Source of the DNA: Calliopsis andreniformis
Taxonomy: Eukaryota; Arthropoda; Insecta; Hymenoptera; Andrenidae
Length of the DNA: 64,000 nucleotides
Assembly (NCBI RefSeq): GCF_051401765.1
Contig: NW_027480449.1
Coordinates: forward strand, 3,472,001 to 3,536,000
Reading direction: 5' to 3'
Shown piece by piece: positions 26,501-39,685 of the stretch; positions within the stretch are counted from its first letter, which is position 1, and every line of letters starts with the position of its first letter. Below the pieces are notes generated by a model. The model worked only from the letters and a program-made list of their open reading frames with translations, was not told the origin of the DNA and searched no databases. Made by a program: the position numbers and the translations under genes.

Positions 26501-29500
26501 GAGGATTGAGGATTGAAGGTTGTGGATTGAGGATTCAGGATTGAGGATTGAGGATTGAAGATTGAGTATTGAGGATTGAAGATTGACGATTGAGGATTGT
26601 GGATTGAAGATTGAGTATTGAACATTGAGGACTGAGTGTTGAGGGTTCAGTGATGAGAATTGAAGTTTGTGGATAGAGGTTTGAAGATTGCAGACTCAGT
26701 ATTGAGTATTGAAAACTGTGAATTGAGGATATTCTATTGAGGATTGAGGATTGTCAACTGATTGTTGAGGACTGAGGGCTGAAGATTGAGGATTCAGGAT
26801 TGAGGATTCAGAATTGAGGTTTGAGGACTGAGGATTGAGGTTTGAAGAATGATTATTGACGATTGAGGGTTGAGAATTGAGGATTGAGGATTGAGGAATG
26901 AAGATTGAGGATTGGGTAATGAGGATTGAAGAATGAGGATCGAGGACTGAGGATTGAGTATTGAGGATTGAAGACTGAGTATTGAGGATTGAAGATTGAG
27001 GATTGAGGACTGAGGATTGAGGATTGAGGATTGAGGATTGAGGATTGAGGATTGAAGATTGAGTATTGAGGTTGAAGATTCAGGATTGAGGACTGAGGAT
27101 TGAGGATTGAGTATTGAGGATTGAGGATTGAGGATTGAAGATTGAGTATTGAGGATTGAAGATTGAGGATTGTGGATTGAAGATTGAGTATTGAGGATTG
27201 AAGATTGAGGATTGAGGATTGAGGATTGAGAATTGACGATGAGGTCTGAGGGTTGAGGGTTGAGGTTTGAGGGCTGAGGACTGAGGATTGAGGAATGAGA
27301 ATTGAGGGTTGAGGATTGAGGATTGAGGATTGACGATTTTGGATTGGGTATTGAGGATTGAACATTGAGGATTGAGGATTGAGGATCGAGGATTGAGGGT
27401 TGAGGATTGAAGATTGATTATTGATGATTGAAGATTGAGGATTGAGGATTGAGGGTTGTGGATTGAGGACGAGGACTGACGGTTGAGTATTGATGTTTGA
27501 GGTCTGAAGATTGAGGATTGAGGACTGAGAATTGAGGATTGAGGATTGAGGATTGAAGATTGAGGATTGGGTATTGAGGATTGAAGAATGAGGCCTGAGG
27601 ATGTAGGATTGAGGATCGATGTTTGAAGATTGAGTATTGAGGATTGAAAGTTGAGGATTGAGGATAGCGGATTGAGGATTGAGGATTGAGGATTCAGGAT
27701 TGAGGATTGAGGATTGAAGATTGCGGATTGAGGATTGATGATTGAAGATTGCGGATTGAGGATTGGGTGTTGAGGATTGAGGAAGAGGACTGACGGTTGA
27801 GGATTGATGTTTGAGGTCTGAGGATTGATGATTGACGATTGAGAATTGGGGATTGAGGATTGAGGATTGAAGATTGAGGATTGGGTATTGACGATTGAAG
27901 AATGAGGATTGAGGATTGAGGATTGAGGATTGAGGATTGAGGATTGAAGATTGAGTATTGAGGTTGAAGATTGAGGATTGAGGACTGAGGATTGAGGATT
28001 GAGTATTGAGGATTGATGATTGAGGATTGAAGATCGAGTATTGAGGATTGAAGATTGAGGATTGTGGATTGAAGATTGAGTATTGAGGATTGAGGATTGA
28101 GGATTGAGGATTGAGGATTGAGAATTGACGATGATGTCTGAGGGTTGAGGGTTGAGGTTTGAGGACTGAGGACTGAGGATTGAGGAATGAGAATTGAGGG
28201 TTGAGGATTGAGGATTGAGGATTGACGATTTTGGATTGGGTATTGAGGATTGAACATTGAGGATTGAGGATTGAGGATCGAGGATTGAGGGTTGAGGATT
28301 GTAGATTGATTATTTATGATTGAAGATTGAGGATTGAGGATTGAGGGTTGTGGATTGAGGACGAGGACTGACGGTTGAGTATTGATGTTTGAGGTCTGAA
28401 GATTGAGGATTGAGGATTGAGAATTGAGGATTGAGGATTGAGGATTGAAGATTGAGGATTGGGTATTGAGGATTGAAGAATGAGGACTGAGGATGTAGGA
28501 TTGAGGTTCGATGTTTGAAGATTGAGTATTGAGGATTGAAATTTGAGGATTGAGGATAGCGGATTGAGGATTGAGGATTGAGGATTCAGGATTGAGGATT
28601 GAGGATTGAAGATTGAGGATTGAGGATTGATGATTAAAGATTGAGTGTTGAGGATTGAAGATTGAGGATTGATGATTGAGGATTGAGGATTGAGGATTGA
28701 GGCTTTAGGATTGAGTATTGAAGGTTGAGGATTGATGATTGAGGATTGAGGATTGAGGATAGAGTATTGAGGACTGAGGATTGAAGATTGAGGATTGAGG
28801 ATTGAGGATTAAAGATTGAGTATTGAGGATTGAAGATTGAGAATTGAGGATTGAGGATTGAACATTGAGAACTGAGTGTTGAGGGTTGAGTGATGAGAAT
28901 TGATGTTTGTGGATAGAGATTTGAAGATTGCAGAATGAGTAGTGAGTATTGAAAACTGTGAATTGAGGATATTCTATTGAGGATTGAGGATTGTCACCTG
29001 ATTGTTGAGGACTGTGGGCTGAAGATTAAGGATTCAGGATTGAGGATTCAGAATTGAGGTTTGAGGACTGAGGATTGAGGATTGAGGATTGAAGATTGAG
29101 TATTGAGGATTGAAGATTGAGGATTGAGGATTGAGGATTGAGGATGAGGGCTGAGGGTTGAGGATTGAGGCTTAAGGACTGAGGACTGAGGATTGAGGAT
29201 TGAGAATTGAGGATTGAGGATTGAGGATTGAAGATTGAGGATTGGGTACTGACGATTGAAGAATGAGGATTGAGGATTGAGGATTGAGGATAGAGGATAG
29301 AGGATTGAAGATTGAGTATTGAGGATTGAAGATTGACGATTGGGGATTGTGGATTGAAGATTGAGTATTGAACATTGAGGACTGAGTGTTGAGGGTTCAG
29401 TGATGAGAATTGATGTTTGTGGATAGAGGTTTGAAGATTGCAGATTCAGTATTGAGTATTGAAAACTATGAATTGAGGATATTCTATTGAGGATTGAGGA

Positions 29501-31346
29501 TTGTCAACTGATTGTTGAGGACTGAGGGCTGAAGATTGAGGATTCAGTATTGAGGATTCAGAATTGAGATTTTAGGACTGAGGATTGAGGATTGAAGAAT
29601 GGTTATTGAGGATTGAGGGTTGAGAATTGAGGATTGAGGATTGAGGAATGAAGATTGAGGATTGGGTAATGAGGATTGAGGATTGAGGATAGAGGATTGA
29701 GGATTGAAGATTGAGTATTGAGGATTGAAGATTGAGGATTGAGGATTGAAGATTGAGTATTGAGGATTGAAGATTGAGGATTGAGGACTGAGGATTGAGG
29801 ATTGAGGATTGAGTATTGCGGATTGAGGAATGAGGATTAAAGGTTGGGTATTGAGGATTGAAGATTGAAGACTCTTGATTGAAGATTGAGTATTGAGGAT
29901 TGTAGATTGAGGATTAAGGATTGAGGATTGAGAATTGACGATGAGGGCTGAGGGTTGAGGATTGAGGTTTGAGGACTGGGGACTGAGGATTGAGGATTGA
30001 GAATTGAGGACTGAGGATTGAGGATTGAGGATTGAAGATTGAGGATTAGGTATTGAGGATTGAACATTGAGGATTGAGGATTGAGGATCGAGGATTGAGG
30101 ATTGAGGATTGAAGATTGAATATTGATGATTGAAGATTGAGGATTGAGGATTGAGGGTTGTGGATTGAGGACGAGGACTGAGGGTTGAGGATTGAGGTTT
30201 GAAGACAGAGGATTGAGGATTGAGGATTGAGAATTGATAATTGAGGATTGAGGGTTGAGGATTGAGGATTGAGTATTGGGGATTGAGGATGAGGGCTGAG
30301 GTTTGAGGTTTGAGGTCTAAGGACTGACGACTGAGGATTGAGGATTGAGGATTGAGGATTGAGGATTGAGGATTGAGGATTGAAGATTGAGGATTTGGTA
30401 TTGAGGATTGAAGAATGAGGATTGAGGATTGAGGGTTGAGAATTGAGGATTGAGTATTGAAGATTGAGTATTGAGTATTGAAGATTGACGATTGAGGTTT
30501 GTGGATTGAAGATTGAGTATTGAACATTGACGACTGAGTGTTGAGGGTTCAGTGATGAGAATTGATGTTTGTGGATAGAGGTTTGAAAATTGCAGATTGA
30601 GTATTGAGTACTGAAAACTGTGAATTGATGATATACTATTGAGGATTGAGAATTGACAAGTGATTGTTGAGGACTTAGGTCTGAAGATTGAGGATTCTGG
30701 ATTGAGGGTTCAGGATTGAGGTTTGAGGACTGAGGATTGAGGATTGGGTATTGCGGATTGAGCATTGAGGATTGAGGATTGAGGATTGAGGACTGAGGGT
30801 TGAGGACTGAAGATTGAATATTGATGATTGAAGATTGAGGATTGAGGATTGAGGGCTGTGGATTGAGGACGAGGACTGAGGGTTGAGTATTGATGTTTGA
30901 GAACTGAGGACTGAGGAGTGAGGATTGAGAATTGAGGATTGAGGATTGAGGATTCAAGATTGAGGATTGGGTATTGAGGATTGAAGAATGAGGATTGAGG
31001 ATTGAGGATTGAGGATTGAGGATTGAGGATTGAAGATTGAGGATTGAGGATTGAAGATTGAGGATTGAAGATTGAGGATTGGGGACTGAGTGTTGAGGGT
31101 TGAGTGATGAGAATTGATGTTTGTGGATAGAGATTTGAAGATTGCAGATTGAGTATTGCGTATGGAAAACTCTGAACTGAGGATATTCTATTGAGGATTG
31201 AGGGTTGACAACTGATTGTTGAGGACTGAGGGCTGAAGATTGAGGTTTCAGGATTGAGGATTCAGGATTGTGGTTTGAGGACTGAGGATTGAGGTTTGAG
31301 GATTGAGGATTGAGGATTGAGGATTGAAGATTGAGGATTGAGGATT

Positions 31347-32527
31347 GAGGATTGAACATTGAGGATTGAGGATTGAGGATTGAGGATTGAGTATTGAGGA
31401 CTGAAGATTGAATATTGATGATTGAAGGTTGAGGGTTGTGGATTGAGGACGAGGTCTGATGGTTGAGTATTGATGTTTGAGGTCTGAGGATTGAGGATTG
31501 AGGATTGAGAATTGAGGATTGAGGATTGAGGATTGACGATTGAGGATTGAGGACGGAGGATTGATGATTGAGGATTGAAGATTGAGTATTGAGGATTGAA
31601 GATTGACTATTGAGGATTGAGGATTGAAGATTGAGGATTGGGGATTGAGGATTGAGGATTGAGGATTGAAGATTAAGGATTGAGGACTGAGGATTGAGGA
31701 TTGAGGATTGAAGATTGAGGATTGGCGATTGAGGATTGAGTATTGAGGATTAAGGATTGAGGATTGAGGATTGAGGATTGAAGATTGAGGATTGGGGACT
31801 GAGAGCTGAGGGTTGAGTGATGAGAATTGATGTTTGTGGATAGGGATTTAAAGATTCAAGATTGAGTATTGAGTATTGAAAACTGTGAATTGATAATATT
31901 CTATTGAGGATTGAGAATTGACAACTGATTGTTGAGGACTTAGGTCTGAAGATTGAGGATTCAGGATTGAGGATTCAGGATTGAGGTTTGAGGACTGAGG
32001 ATTGAGGATTGGGTATTGCGGATTGAGCATTGAGGATTGAGGATTGAGGATTGAGGATTGAGGACTGAGGGTTGAGGACTGAAGATTGAATATTGATGAT
32101 TGAAGATTGAGGATTGAGGATTGAGGTCTGTGGATTGAGGACGAGGACTGAGGGTTGAGTATTGATATTTGAGGTCTGAGGATTGAGGATTGAGGATTGA
32201 GAATTGAGGATTGAGGATTGAGGATTCAAGATTGAGGATTGGGTATTGAGGATTGAAGAATGAGGATTGAGGATTGAGAATTGAGGATTGAGGACTGAAG
32301 ATTGAGTATTGAGGGTTGAAGATTGAGGATTGAGGAATGAGGATTGAGGATTGAGTATTGAGGATTGAGGATTGAGGATTGAAGATTGAGTATTGAGGAT
32401 TGAATATTGAGGATTGTGGATTGAGGATTGAGGATTGAGGATTGAAGATTAAGGATTGGGGATTGAGGATTGACGATTGAGGATTGAGTATTGAGGATTA
32501 AGAATTGAGGATTGAGGATTGAGGATT
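31347..32527 (+). repeat. Extra 1181-bp subunit in copy B (absent from A)
   Basis: Position 19821 of A aligns with 31347 of B before this stretch (offset 11526) and with 32528 after it (offset 12707). The stretch carries one extra M1 core (31897, preceded by GATAA). It resembles the subunit that begins at the 30632 core, sharing GGTATTGCGGATTGAGC. It is present in C (core 44759), so either it was gained before the B/C split and lost from A, or A never had it. Confidence 0.8.
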
Positions 32528-33507
32528 GAAGATTCAGTATTGAGGATTGAAGATTGAGGATTGAGGATTGAGGATTGAGGATTGACTATGAGGGCTGAGG
32601 GTTGAGGATTGAGGTTTGAGGTCAGAGGACTGAGGCTTGAGGATTGAGAATTGAGGATTCAGGATTGAGGATTGAAGATTGAGGATTGGGTATTGAGGAT
32701 TGAAGAATGAGGATTGAGGATTGAGGATTGAGGATTGAGGATTGAAGATTGAGGATTGAGGATTGAGGATGGAGGATTGAAGATTGAGTATTGAGGATTG
32801 AAGATTGAGGAATGAGGATTTAGGACTGAGGATTGAGGATTGTAGATTGAGGATTGGGGACTGAGTGTTGAGGGTTGAGTGATGAGAATTGATGTTTGTG
32901 GATAGAGATTTGAAGATTGCAGATTGAGTATTGCGTATGGAAAACTCCGAACTTAGGATATTCTATTGAGGATTGAGGATTGATAACTGATTGTTGAGGA
33001 CAGGGCGCTGAAGATTGAGGATTCAGGATTGAGGATTCAGGATTGTGGTTTGAGGACTGAGGATTGAGGATTGAGGATTGAGGATTGAGGATTGAAGATT
33101 GAGGATTGAAGATTGAGGATTGGGTATTGAGGACTGAACATTGAGGATTGAGGATTGTCGATTGATGATTGAGGATTGAGGATTGAAGATTGAATATTGA
33201 TGATAGAAGATTGAGGATTGAGGATTGAGGATTGAGGATTGACGATTGAGGACTGAGTATTGAGGATTGAGAATTGAGGAATGAGGATTGAGGATTGAAG
33301 ATTCAGTATTCAGGATTGAAGATTGAGTATTGAGAATTGAGGATTGAGGATTGACTATGAGGGCTGAGGGTTGAGGATTGCGGTTTGAGGACTGATGACT
33401 GAGGATTGAGGATTGAGAATTGAGGATTGAGGATTTAGGATTGAAGATTGAGGACTGGGGATTGAGGATTGAAGAATGAGGATTGAGGATTGGGGACTGA
33501 GGATTGA

Positions 33508-33955
33508 GGATTGAAGATTGAGGATTGAGGATTGAAGATTGAGGATTGAAGATTGAGTATTGAGGATTGAAGATTGAGGATTGGGGATTGAGGATTGAGG
33601 ATTGAGGATTGAAGATTGTGGATTGGGGACTGAGTGTTGAGGGTTGAGTGATGGGAATTGATCTTTGTGGATAGAGATTTGAAGATTGCAGATTGATTAT
33701 TGCGTATGGAGAGCTCTGAACTGTGGATATTCTATTGAGGATTGAGGATTGACAACTGATTGTTGAGGACTGAGGGCTGAAGATTGAGGTTTCAGGATTG
33801 AGGATTCAGGATTGTGGTTTGAGGACTGAGCGTTGAGGTTTGAGGATTGAGGATTGAGGATTGAAGATTGAGGATTGAAGATTGAGGATTGAGGATTGAG
33901 GATTGAACATTGAGGATTGAGGATTGAGGATTGAACATTGAGGATTGAGGATTGA
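33508..33955 (+). repeat. Extra 448-bp subunit in copy B (absent from A)
   Basis: Position 20800 of A aligns with 33507 of B and 20801 with 33956. The extra length is 448 bases, exactly 64 heptamers. It contains one M1 core (33728). A counterpart is present in C (core 46534). Confidence 0.8.
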
Positions 33956-36900
33956 AGATTGAATATTGATGATTGAAGGTTGAGGATTGAGGATTGAGGG
34001 TTGTGGATTGAGGACGAGGTCTGATGGTTGAGTGTTGATGTTTGAGGTCTGAGGAATGAGGATTGAGGATTGAGAATTGAGGATTGAGGATTGAGGATTG
34101 ACGATTGAGGATTGAGGACTGAGGATTGATGATTGAGGATTGATGATTGCGTATTGAGGATTGAAAATTGACTATTGAGTATTGAGGATTGAGGATTGAG
34201 GATTGAAGATTGAGGATTGGGGATTGAGGATTGACGATTGAGGATTGAGTAGTGACGATTGAGGATTGAGGATTGAGGATTGAAGATTGAGGATTGAGGA
34301 CTGTGGATTGAACATTGAGGACTGAGTGTTGAGGGTTGAAGATTGAGGATTGAGGATTGAGGATTGAGGATTGAGGATTGAGGATAAGGGCTGAGGGTTG
34401 AGGATTGAGGTTTAAGGACTGAAGACTGAGGATTGAGGATTGAGAATTGAGGATTGAGGATTGAGGATTGAAGATTGAGTATTGGGTATTGAGGATTGAA
34501 GGATGAAGATTGAGGATTGAGGATTGAGGATTGAGGATTGAGGATTGGAGATTGAGTATTGAGGTTTGAAGACTGAGCATTGATGATTGAGGATTGAGGA
34601 TTGAGGATTGAGGATTGAGTATTGGGGATTGAGGATTGAGGATTGAGGATTGAGGATTGAGGATTATAGATTGAGTATTGAGGATTGAAGATTGAGAATT
34701 GAGGATTGAGTATTGAACATTGAGGACTGAGTGTTGAGGGTTGAGTGATGAGAATTGATGTTTGTGGATAGTGATTTGAAGATTGCAGATTGAGTATTGA
34801 GTATCGAAAACTGTGAATTGAGGATATTCTATTAAGGATTGAGGATTGTCACCTGATTGTTGAGGAATGAGGGCTGAAGATTGAGGATTCAGGATTGAGG
34901 ATTCAGAATTGTGGTTTGAGGACTGAGGATTGAGGATTGAGGATTGAAGATTGAGTATTGAGGATTGAAGATTGAGGATTGAGGATTGAGTATTGAGGAT
35001 TGAGAATGAGGGCTGAGGGCTGAGGATTGAGGTTTAAGGACTGAGGACTGAGGATTGAGGATTGAGATTTGAGGACTGAGGATTGAGGATTGAAGATTGA
35101 GGATTGGGTATTGAGGAATGAAGGATGAGGATTGAGGATTGGGGATTGAGGATTGAGGATTGAAGATTGAATATTGAGGTTTGAAGACTGACGATTGAGG
35201 GTTGAGGATTGAGGATTGAGGATTGAGGATTGAGGGTTGAGGATTGAGGATTGAGAATTGAGGATTGAGGATTGAGGATTGAAGATTGAGGATTGGGTAT
35301 TGAGGGTTGAGGATTGAGGATTTAAGATTGAGAATTGAGGATTGAAGATTGAGAATTGAGGATTGAGGATTGAACATTGAGGACTGAGTGTTGAGTGTTG
35401 AGTGATGAGAATTGATGTTTGTGGATAGAGATTTGAAGATTGCAGATTGAGTATTGAGTATTGAAAACTGTGAATTGAGGATATTCTATTGAGGATTGAG
35501 GATTGTCACCTGATTGTTCAGGACTGAGGGCTGGAGATTGAGGATTCAGGATCGAGGATTCAGAATTGAGGTTTGAGGACTGAGGATTGAGGGTTGAGGA
35601 TTGAGGATTGAAGATTGAGTATTGAGGATTGAAGATTGAGGATTGCGGATTGAACATTGAGGATTGAGGATTGAGTATTGAACATTGAGGATTGAGGATT
35701 GAAGATTGAATATTGATGATTCAAGGTTGAGGATTGAGGATTGAGAGTTGTGGATTGAGGACGATGTCTGATGGTTGAGTATTGATGTTTGAGGTCTGAG
35801 GAATGAGGATTGAGGATTGAGAATTGAGGATTGAGGATTGAGGATTGACGATTGAGGATTGAGGACTGAGGATTGATGATTGAGGATTGAAGATTGAGTA
35901 TTGAGGATTGAAGATTGACTATTGAGGATTGAGGATTGAGGATTGAGGATTGAAGACTGAGGATTGGGGATTGAGGATTGACGATTGAGGATTGAGTAAT
36001 GACGAATGAGGATTGAGGATTGAGGATTGAAGATTGAGGATTGGGCATTGAGGATTGAACATTGAGGATTGAGGGTTGAGGACTGAAGATTGAGGATTAG
36101 GTATTGAGGATTGAAGAATGAGGACTGAGGGTTTAGGATTGAGGAATGAGGATTGAAGATTGAGTATTGAGGATTGAAGGTTGAGGATTGAGGATTGTGG
36201 TTTGAGGACTGAGGACTGAGGATTGAGGGTTGAGGATTAAGGATTGAGGATTGAGGATGGAAGATTGAGGATTGGGTATTGAGGATTGAAGAATGAGGAT
36301 TGAGGATCGAGTATTGAGGATTGAGGATTGAAGATTGAGTATTGAGGATTGAAGACTGACGATTGAGGATTGAGGATTGAGCGTTGAGTATTTAGGATTG
36401 AGAAATGAGGATTGAGGATTGAGGATTGAAGATTGAGGATTGGGTATTGAGTATTGAAGAATCAGGATTGAGGATTGAGGATTGAGGATTGAGGATTGAA
36501 GATTGAGGATTGAGAATTGAGGATTGAGGATTGAAGATTGAGTATTGAGGATTGAAGATTGAGGATTGAGGATTGAGGATTGAGGATTGAGGATTGAAGA
36601 TTGAGGATTGGGGACTGAGGGTTGAAGGTTGAGTGATGAGGATTGATGTTTGTGGATGGAGATTTGAAGATTGAAGATTGAGGATTGAGTGTTGGAAACT
36701 GAGAATTCAGGATATTCTATTGAGTATTGAGAATTTTGGATTGATGGTTGAGCATTGTGGATTGATGGCTGAGGGTTGTGTGTTGAATATTGGGGATTGG
36801 CGGATAGAGTATTGAAGATTGAGGACTGAGGACTGAGGATTGAGTATTGAGTATTGAGGATTGAGTATTGAGGATTGAGGATTGAAGATTGAGTATTGAT

Positions 36901-39685
36901 GAGTGGAGATTGCGGATTGATTATTGAGGGTTGAGGTTTGAGGACGAGGACCGAGGGTTGAGGATTGAGGTTTGAGGACAGAGGATTGAGGATTGAGGAT
37001 TGAGAATTGATAATTGAGGATTGAGGGTTGAGGATTGAGGATTGAGTATTGAGGATTGAGGATGAGGGCTGAGGTTTGAGGTTTGAGGTCTAAGGACTGA
37101 CGACTGAGGATTGAGGATTGAGGATTGAGGATTGAGGATTGAAGATTGAGGATTTGGTATTGAGGATTGAAGAATGAGGATTGATGATTGAGGATTGAGG
37201 ATTGAGGATTGAAGATTGAGTATTGAGGATTGAATATTGACGATTGAGGATTGTGGATTGAAGATTGAGTATTGAACATTGACGACTGAGTGTTGAGGGT
37301 TCAGTGATGAGAATTGATGTTTGTGGATAGAGGTTTGAAGATTGCAGATTGAGTATTGAGTATTGAAAACTGTGAATTGAGGATATTCTATTGAGGATTG
37401 AGGATTGTCAACTGATTGTTGAGGACTGAGGGCTGAAGATTGAGGATTCAGGATTGAGGATTCAGAATTGAGGTTTGAGGCCTGAGGATTGAGGATTGAA
37501 GATTGATTATTGAGGATAGAGGATTGAGAATTGAGAATTGAGAATTGAGGATTGAGGATTGAGGATTGAAGATTGAGGATTGGGTATTGAGGATTGAAGA
37601 ATGAGGATTGAGGAATGAGGAATGAGGATTGAGGATTGAAGATTGAGTATTGAGGATTGAAGATTGAGGATTGAGGACTGAGGATTGAGGATTGAGTATT
37701 GAGGATTGAGGATTGAGGATTAAAGATTGAGTATTGAGGATTGAAGATTGAAGATTGTGGATTGAAGATTGAGTATTGAAGATTGAAGATTGAGGATTAA
37801 GGATTGAGGATTGAGAATTGACGATGAGGGCTGACGGTTGAGGATTGAGGTTTGAGGACTGAGGACTGAGGATTGAGGATTGAGAATTGAGGACTGAGGA
37901 TTGAGGATTGAGGATTGAAGATTGAGGATTGGGTATTGAGGATTGAACATTGAGGATTGAGGATTGAGGATCGAGGATTGAGGATTGAGTATTGAAGATT
38001 GAATATTGATGATTGAAGTTTGAGGATTGAGGATTGAGTGTTGTGGATTGAGGACGAGGACTGAGGGTTGAGTATTGATGTTTGAGGTCTGAAGATTGAG
38101 GATTGGGGATTGAGAATTGAGGATTGAGGATTGAGGATTGAAGATTGAGGATTGGGTATTGAGGATTGAAGAATGAGGACTGAGGATGTAGGATTGAGGA
38201 TCGAGGATTGAAGATTGAGTATTGAGGATTGAAAGTTGAGGATTGAGGATAGCGGATTGAGGATTGAGGATTGAGGATTCAGGATTGAGGATTGAGGATT
38301 GAAGATTGAGGATTGAGGATTGATGATTAAAGATTGAGTGTTGAGGATTGAAGATTGAGGATTGATGTTTGAGGATTGAGGATTGAGGATTGAGGCTTGA
38401 GGATTGAGTATTGAGGACTGAGGATTGAAGAATGAGGATTGAGGATTGAGGATTGAGGAATGAAGATTGAGGATTGGGTAATGAGGATTGAAGAATGAGG
38501 ATTGAGGACTGAGGATTGAGGATTGAGGATTGAAGATTGAGGATTGGGTATTGACGATTGAAGAATGAGGATTGAGGATTGAGGATTGAGGATAGAGGAT
38601 AGAGGATTGAAGATTGAGAATTGAGGATTGAAGATTGACGATTGAGGATTGTGGATTGAAGATTGAGTATTGAATATTGAGGACTGAGTGTTGAGGGTTC
38701 AATGATGAGAATTGATGTTTGTGGATAGAGGTTTGAAGATTGCAGATTCAGTATTGTGTATTGAAAACTGTGAATTGAGGATATTCTATTGAGGATTGAG
38801 GATTGTCAACTTATTGTTGAGGACTGAGGGATGAAGATTGAGGATTCAGGATTGAGGATTCAGAATTGAGATTTGAGGACTGAGGATTGAGGATTGAAGA
38901 ATGACTATTGAGGATTGAGGGTTGAGAATTGAAGATTGAGGATTGAGGAATGAAGATTGAGGATTGGGTAATGAGGATTGAAGAATGAGGATTGAGGACT
39001 GAGGATTGAGGATTGAGGATTGAAGAATGAGGATTGAGGATTGAGGATTGAGGATTGATGATTGAAGATTGCGGATTGAGGATTGAGTGTTGAGGATTGA
39101 GGAAGAGGACTGACGGTTGAGGATTGATGTTTGAGGTCTGAGGATTGATGATTGACGATTGAGAATTGGGGATTGAGGATTGAGGATTGAAGATTGAGGA
39201 TTGGGTATTGACGATTGAAGAATGAGGATTGAGGATTGAGGAGTGAGGATTGAGGATTGAGGATTGAAGATTGAGTATTGAGGTTGAAGATTGAGGATTG
39301 AGGACTGAGGATTGAGGATTGAGTATTGAGGATTGAGGATTGAGGATTGAAGATTGAGTATTGAGGATTGAAGATTGAGGATTGTGGATTGAAGATTGAG
39401 TATTGAGGATTGAAGATTGAGGATTGAGGATTGAGGATTGAGGATTGAGAATTGACGATGAGGTCTGAGGGTTGAGGGTTGAGGTTTTAGGACTGAGGAC
39501 TGAGGATTGAGGAATGAGAATTGAGGGTTGAGGATTGAGGATTGAGGATTGACGATTTTGGATTGGGTATTGAGGATTGAACATTGAGGATTGAGGATTG
39601 AGGATCGAGGATTGAGGGTTGAGGATTGAAGATTGATTATTGATGATTGAAGATTGAGGATTGAGGATTGAAGGTTGTGGATTGA

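Larger units (their letters stand above)
15012..26530 (+). repeat. Segmental copy A (11519 bp)
   Basis: From 15012 the sequence recurs at 26531, offset 11519. M1-type cores are at 15211, 17451, 17961, 19113 (TATACTA), 19658, 20252, 21670, 22327, 23558, 24229 and 25627. The - frames at 15334, 16175, 17653 and 18025 are repeated at +11519, and those at 21734, 22167, 22405, 23552, 24565, 24642 and 25656 at +13155. The offset rises because copy B is longer by 7, 1181 and 448 bp at three points. The right end is read directly at the A/B junction. Confidence 0.9.
26531..39685 (+). repeat. Segmental copy B (about 13155 bp)
   Basis: This copy follows A with no gap. Cores are at 26730, 28970, 29480, 30632, 31184, 31897, 32959, 33728, 34825, 35482, 36713, 37384 and 38782. 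Most - frames shared with A have identical translations; I saw isolated changes only (for example two residues in the 301-residue frame at 37797-38702). The cores at 31897 and 33728 are extra relative to A and lie inside the two longer stretches. At its right end B continues with GAGGACGAGGAC where A had jumped back to GAGGATTCAGG. Confidence 0.9.

Noticed and set aside
30046..31359. 437-residue - strand frame, and similar frames at 51545-52834 (429), 41729-43009 (426), 39 kb (545) and about 70 others
   Set aside because: Same reasons. Starts fall where a heptamer variant (GAACATT on the + strand) happens to create ATG, and ends fall where TTCAGGA, TTAAGGA or a similar variant creates a stop.
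31347..32527. The 1181-bp extra stretch as a mobile element insertion
   Set aside because: It is made of the same heptamers and modules as its flanks, resembles a neighbouring subunit and has no coding content, so duplication or deletion is simpler.
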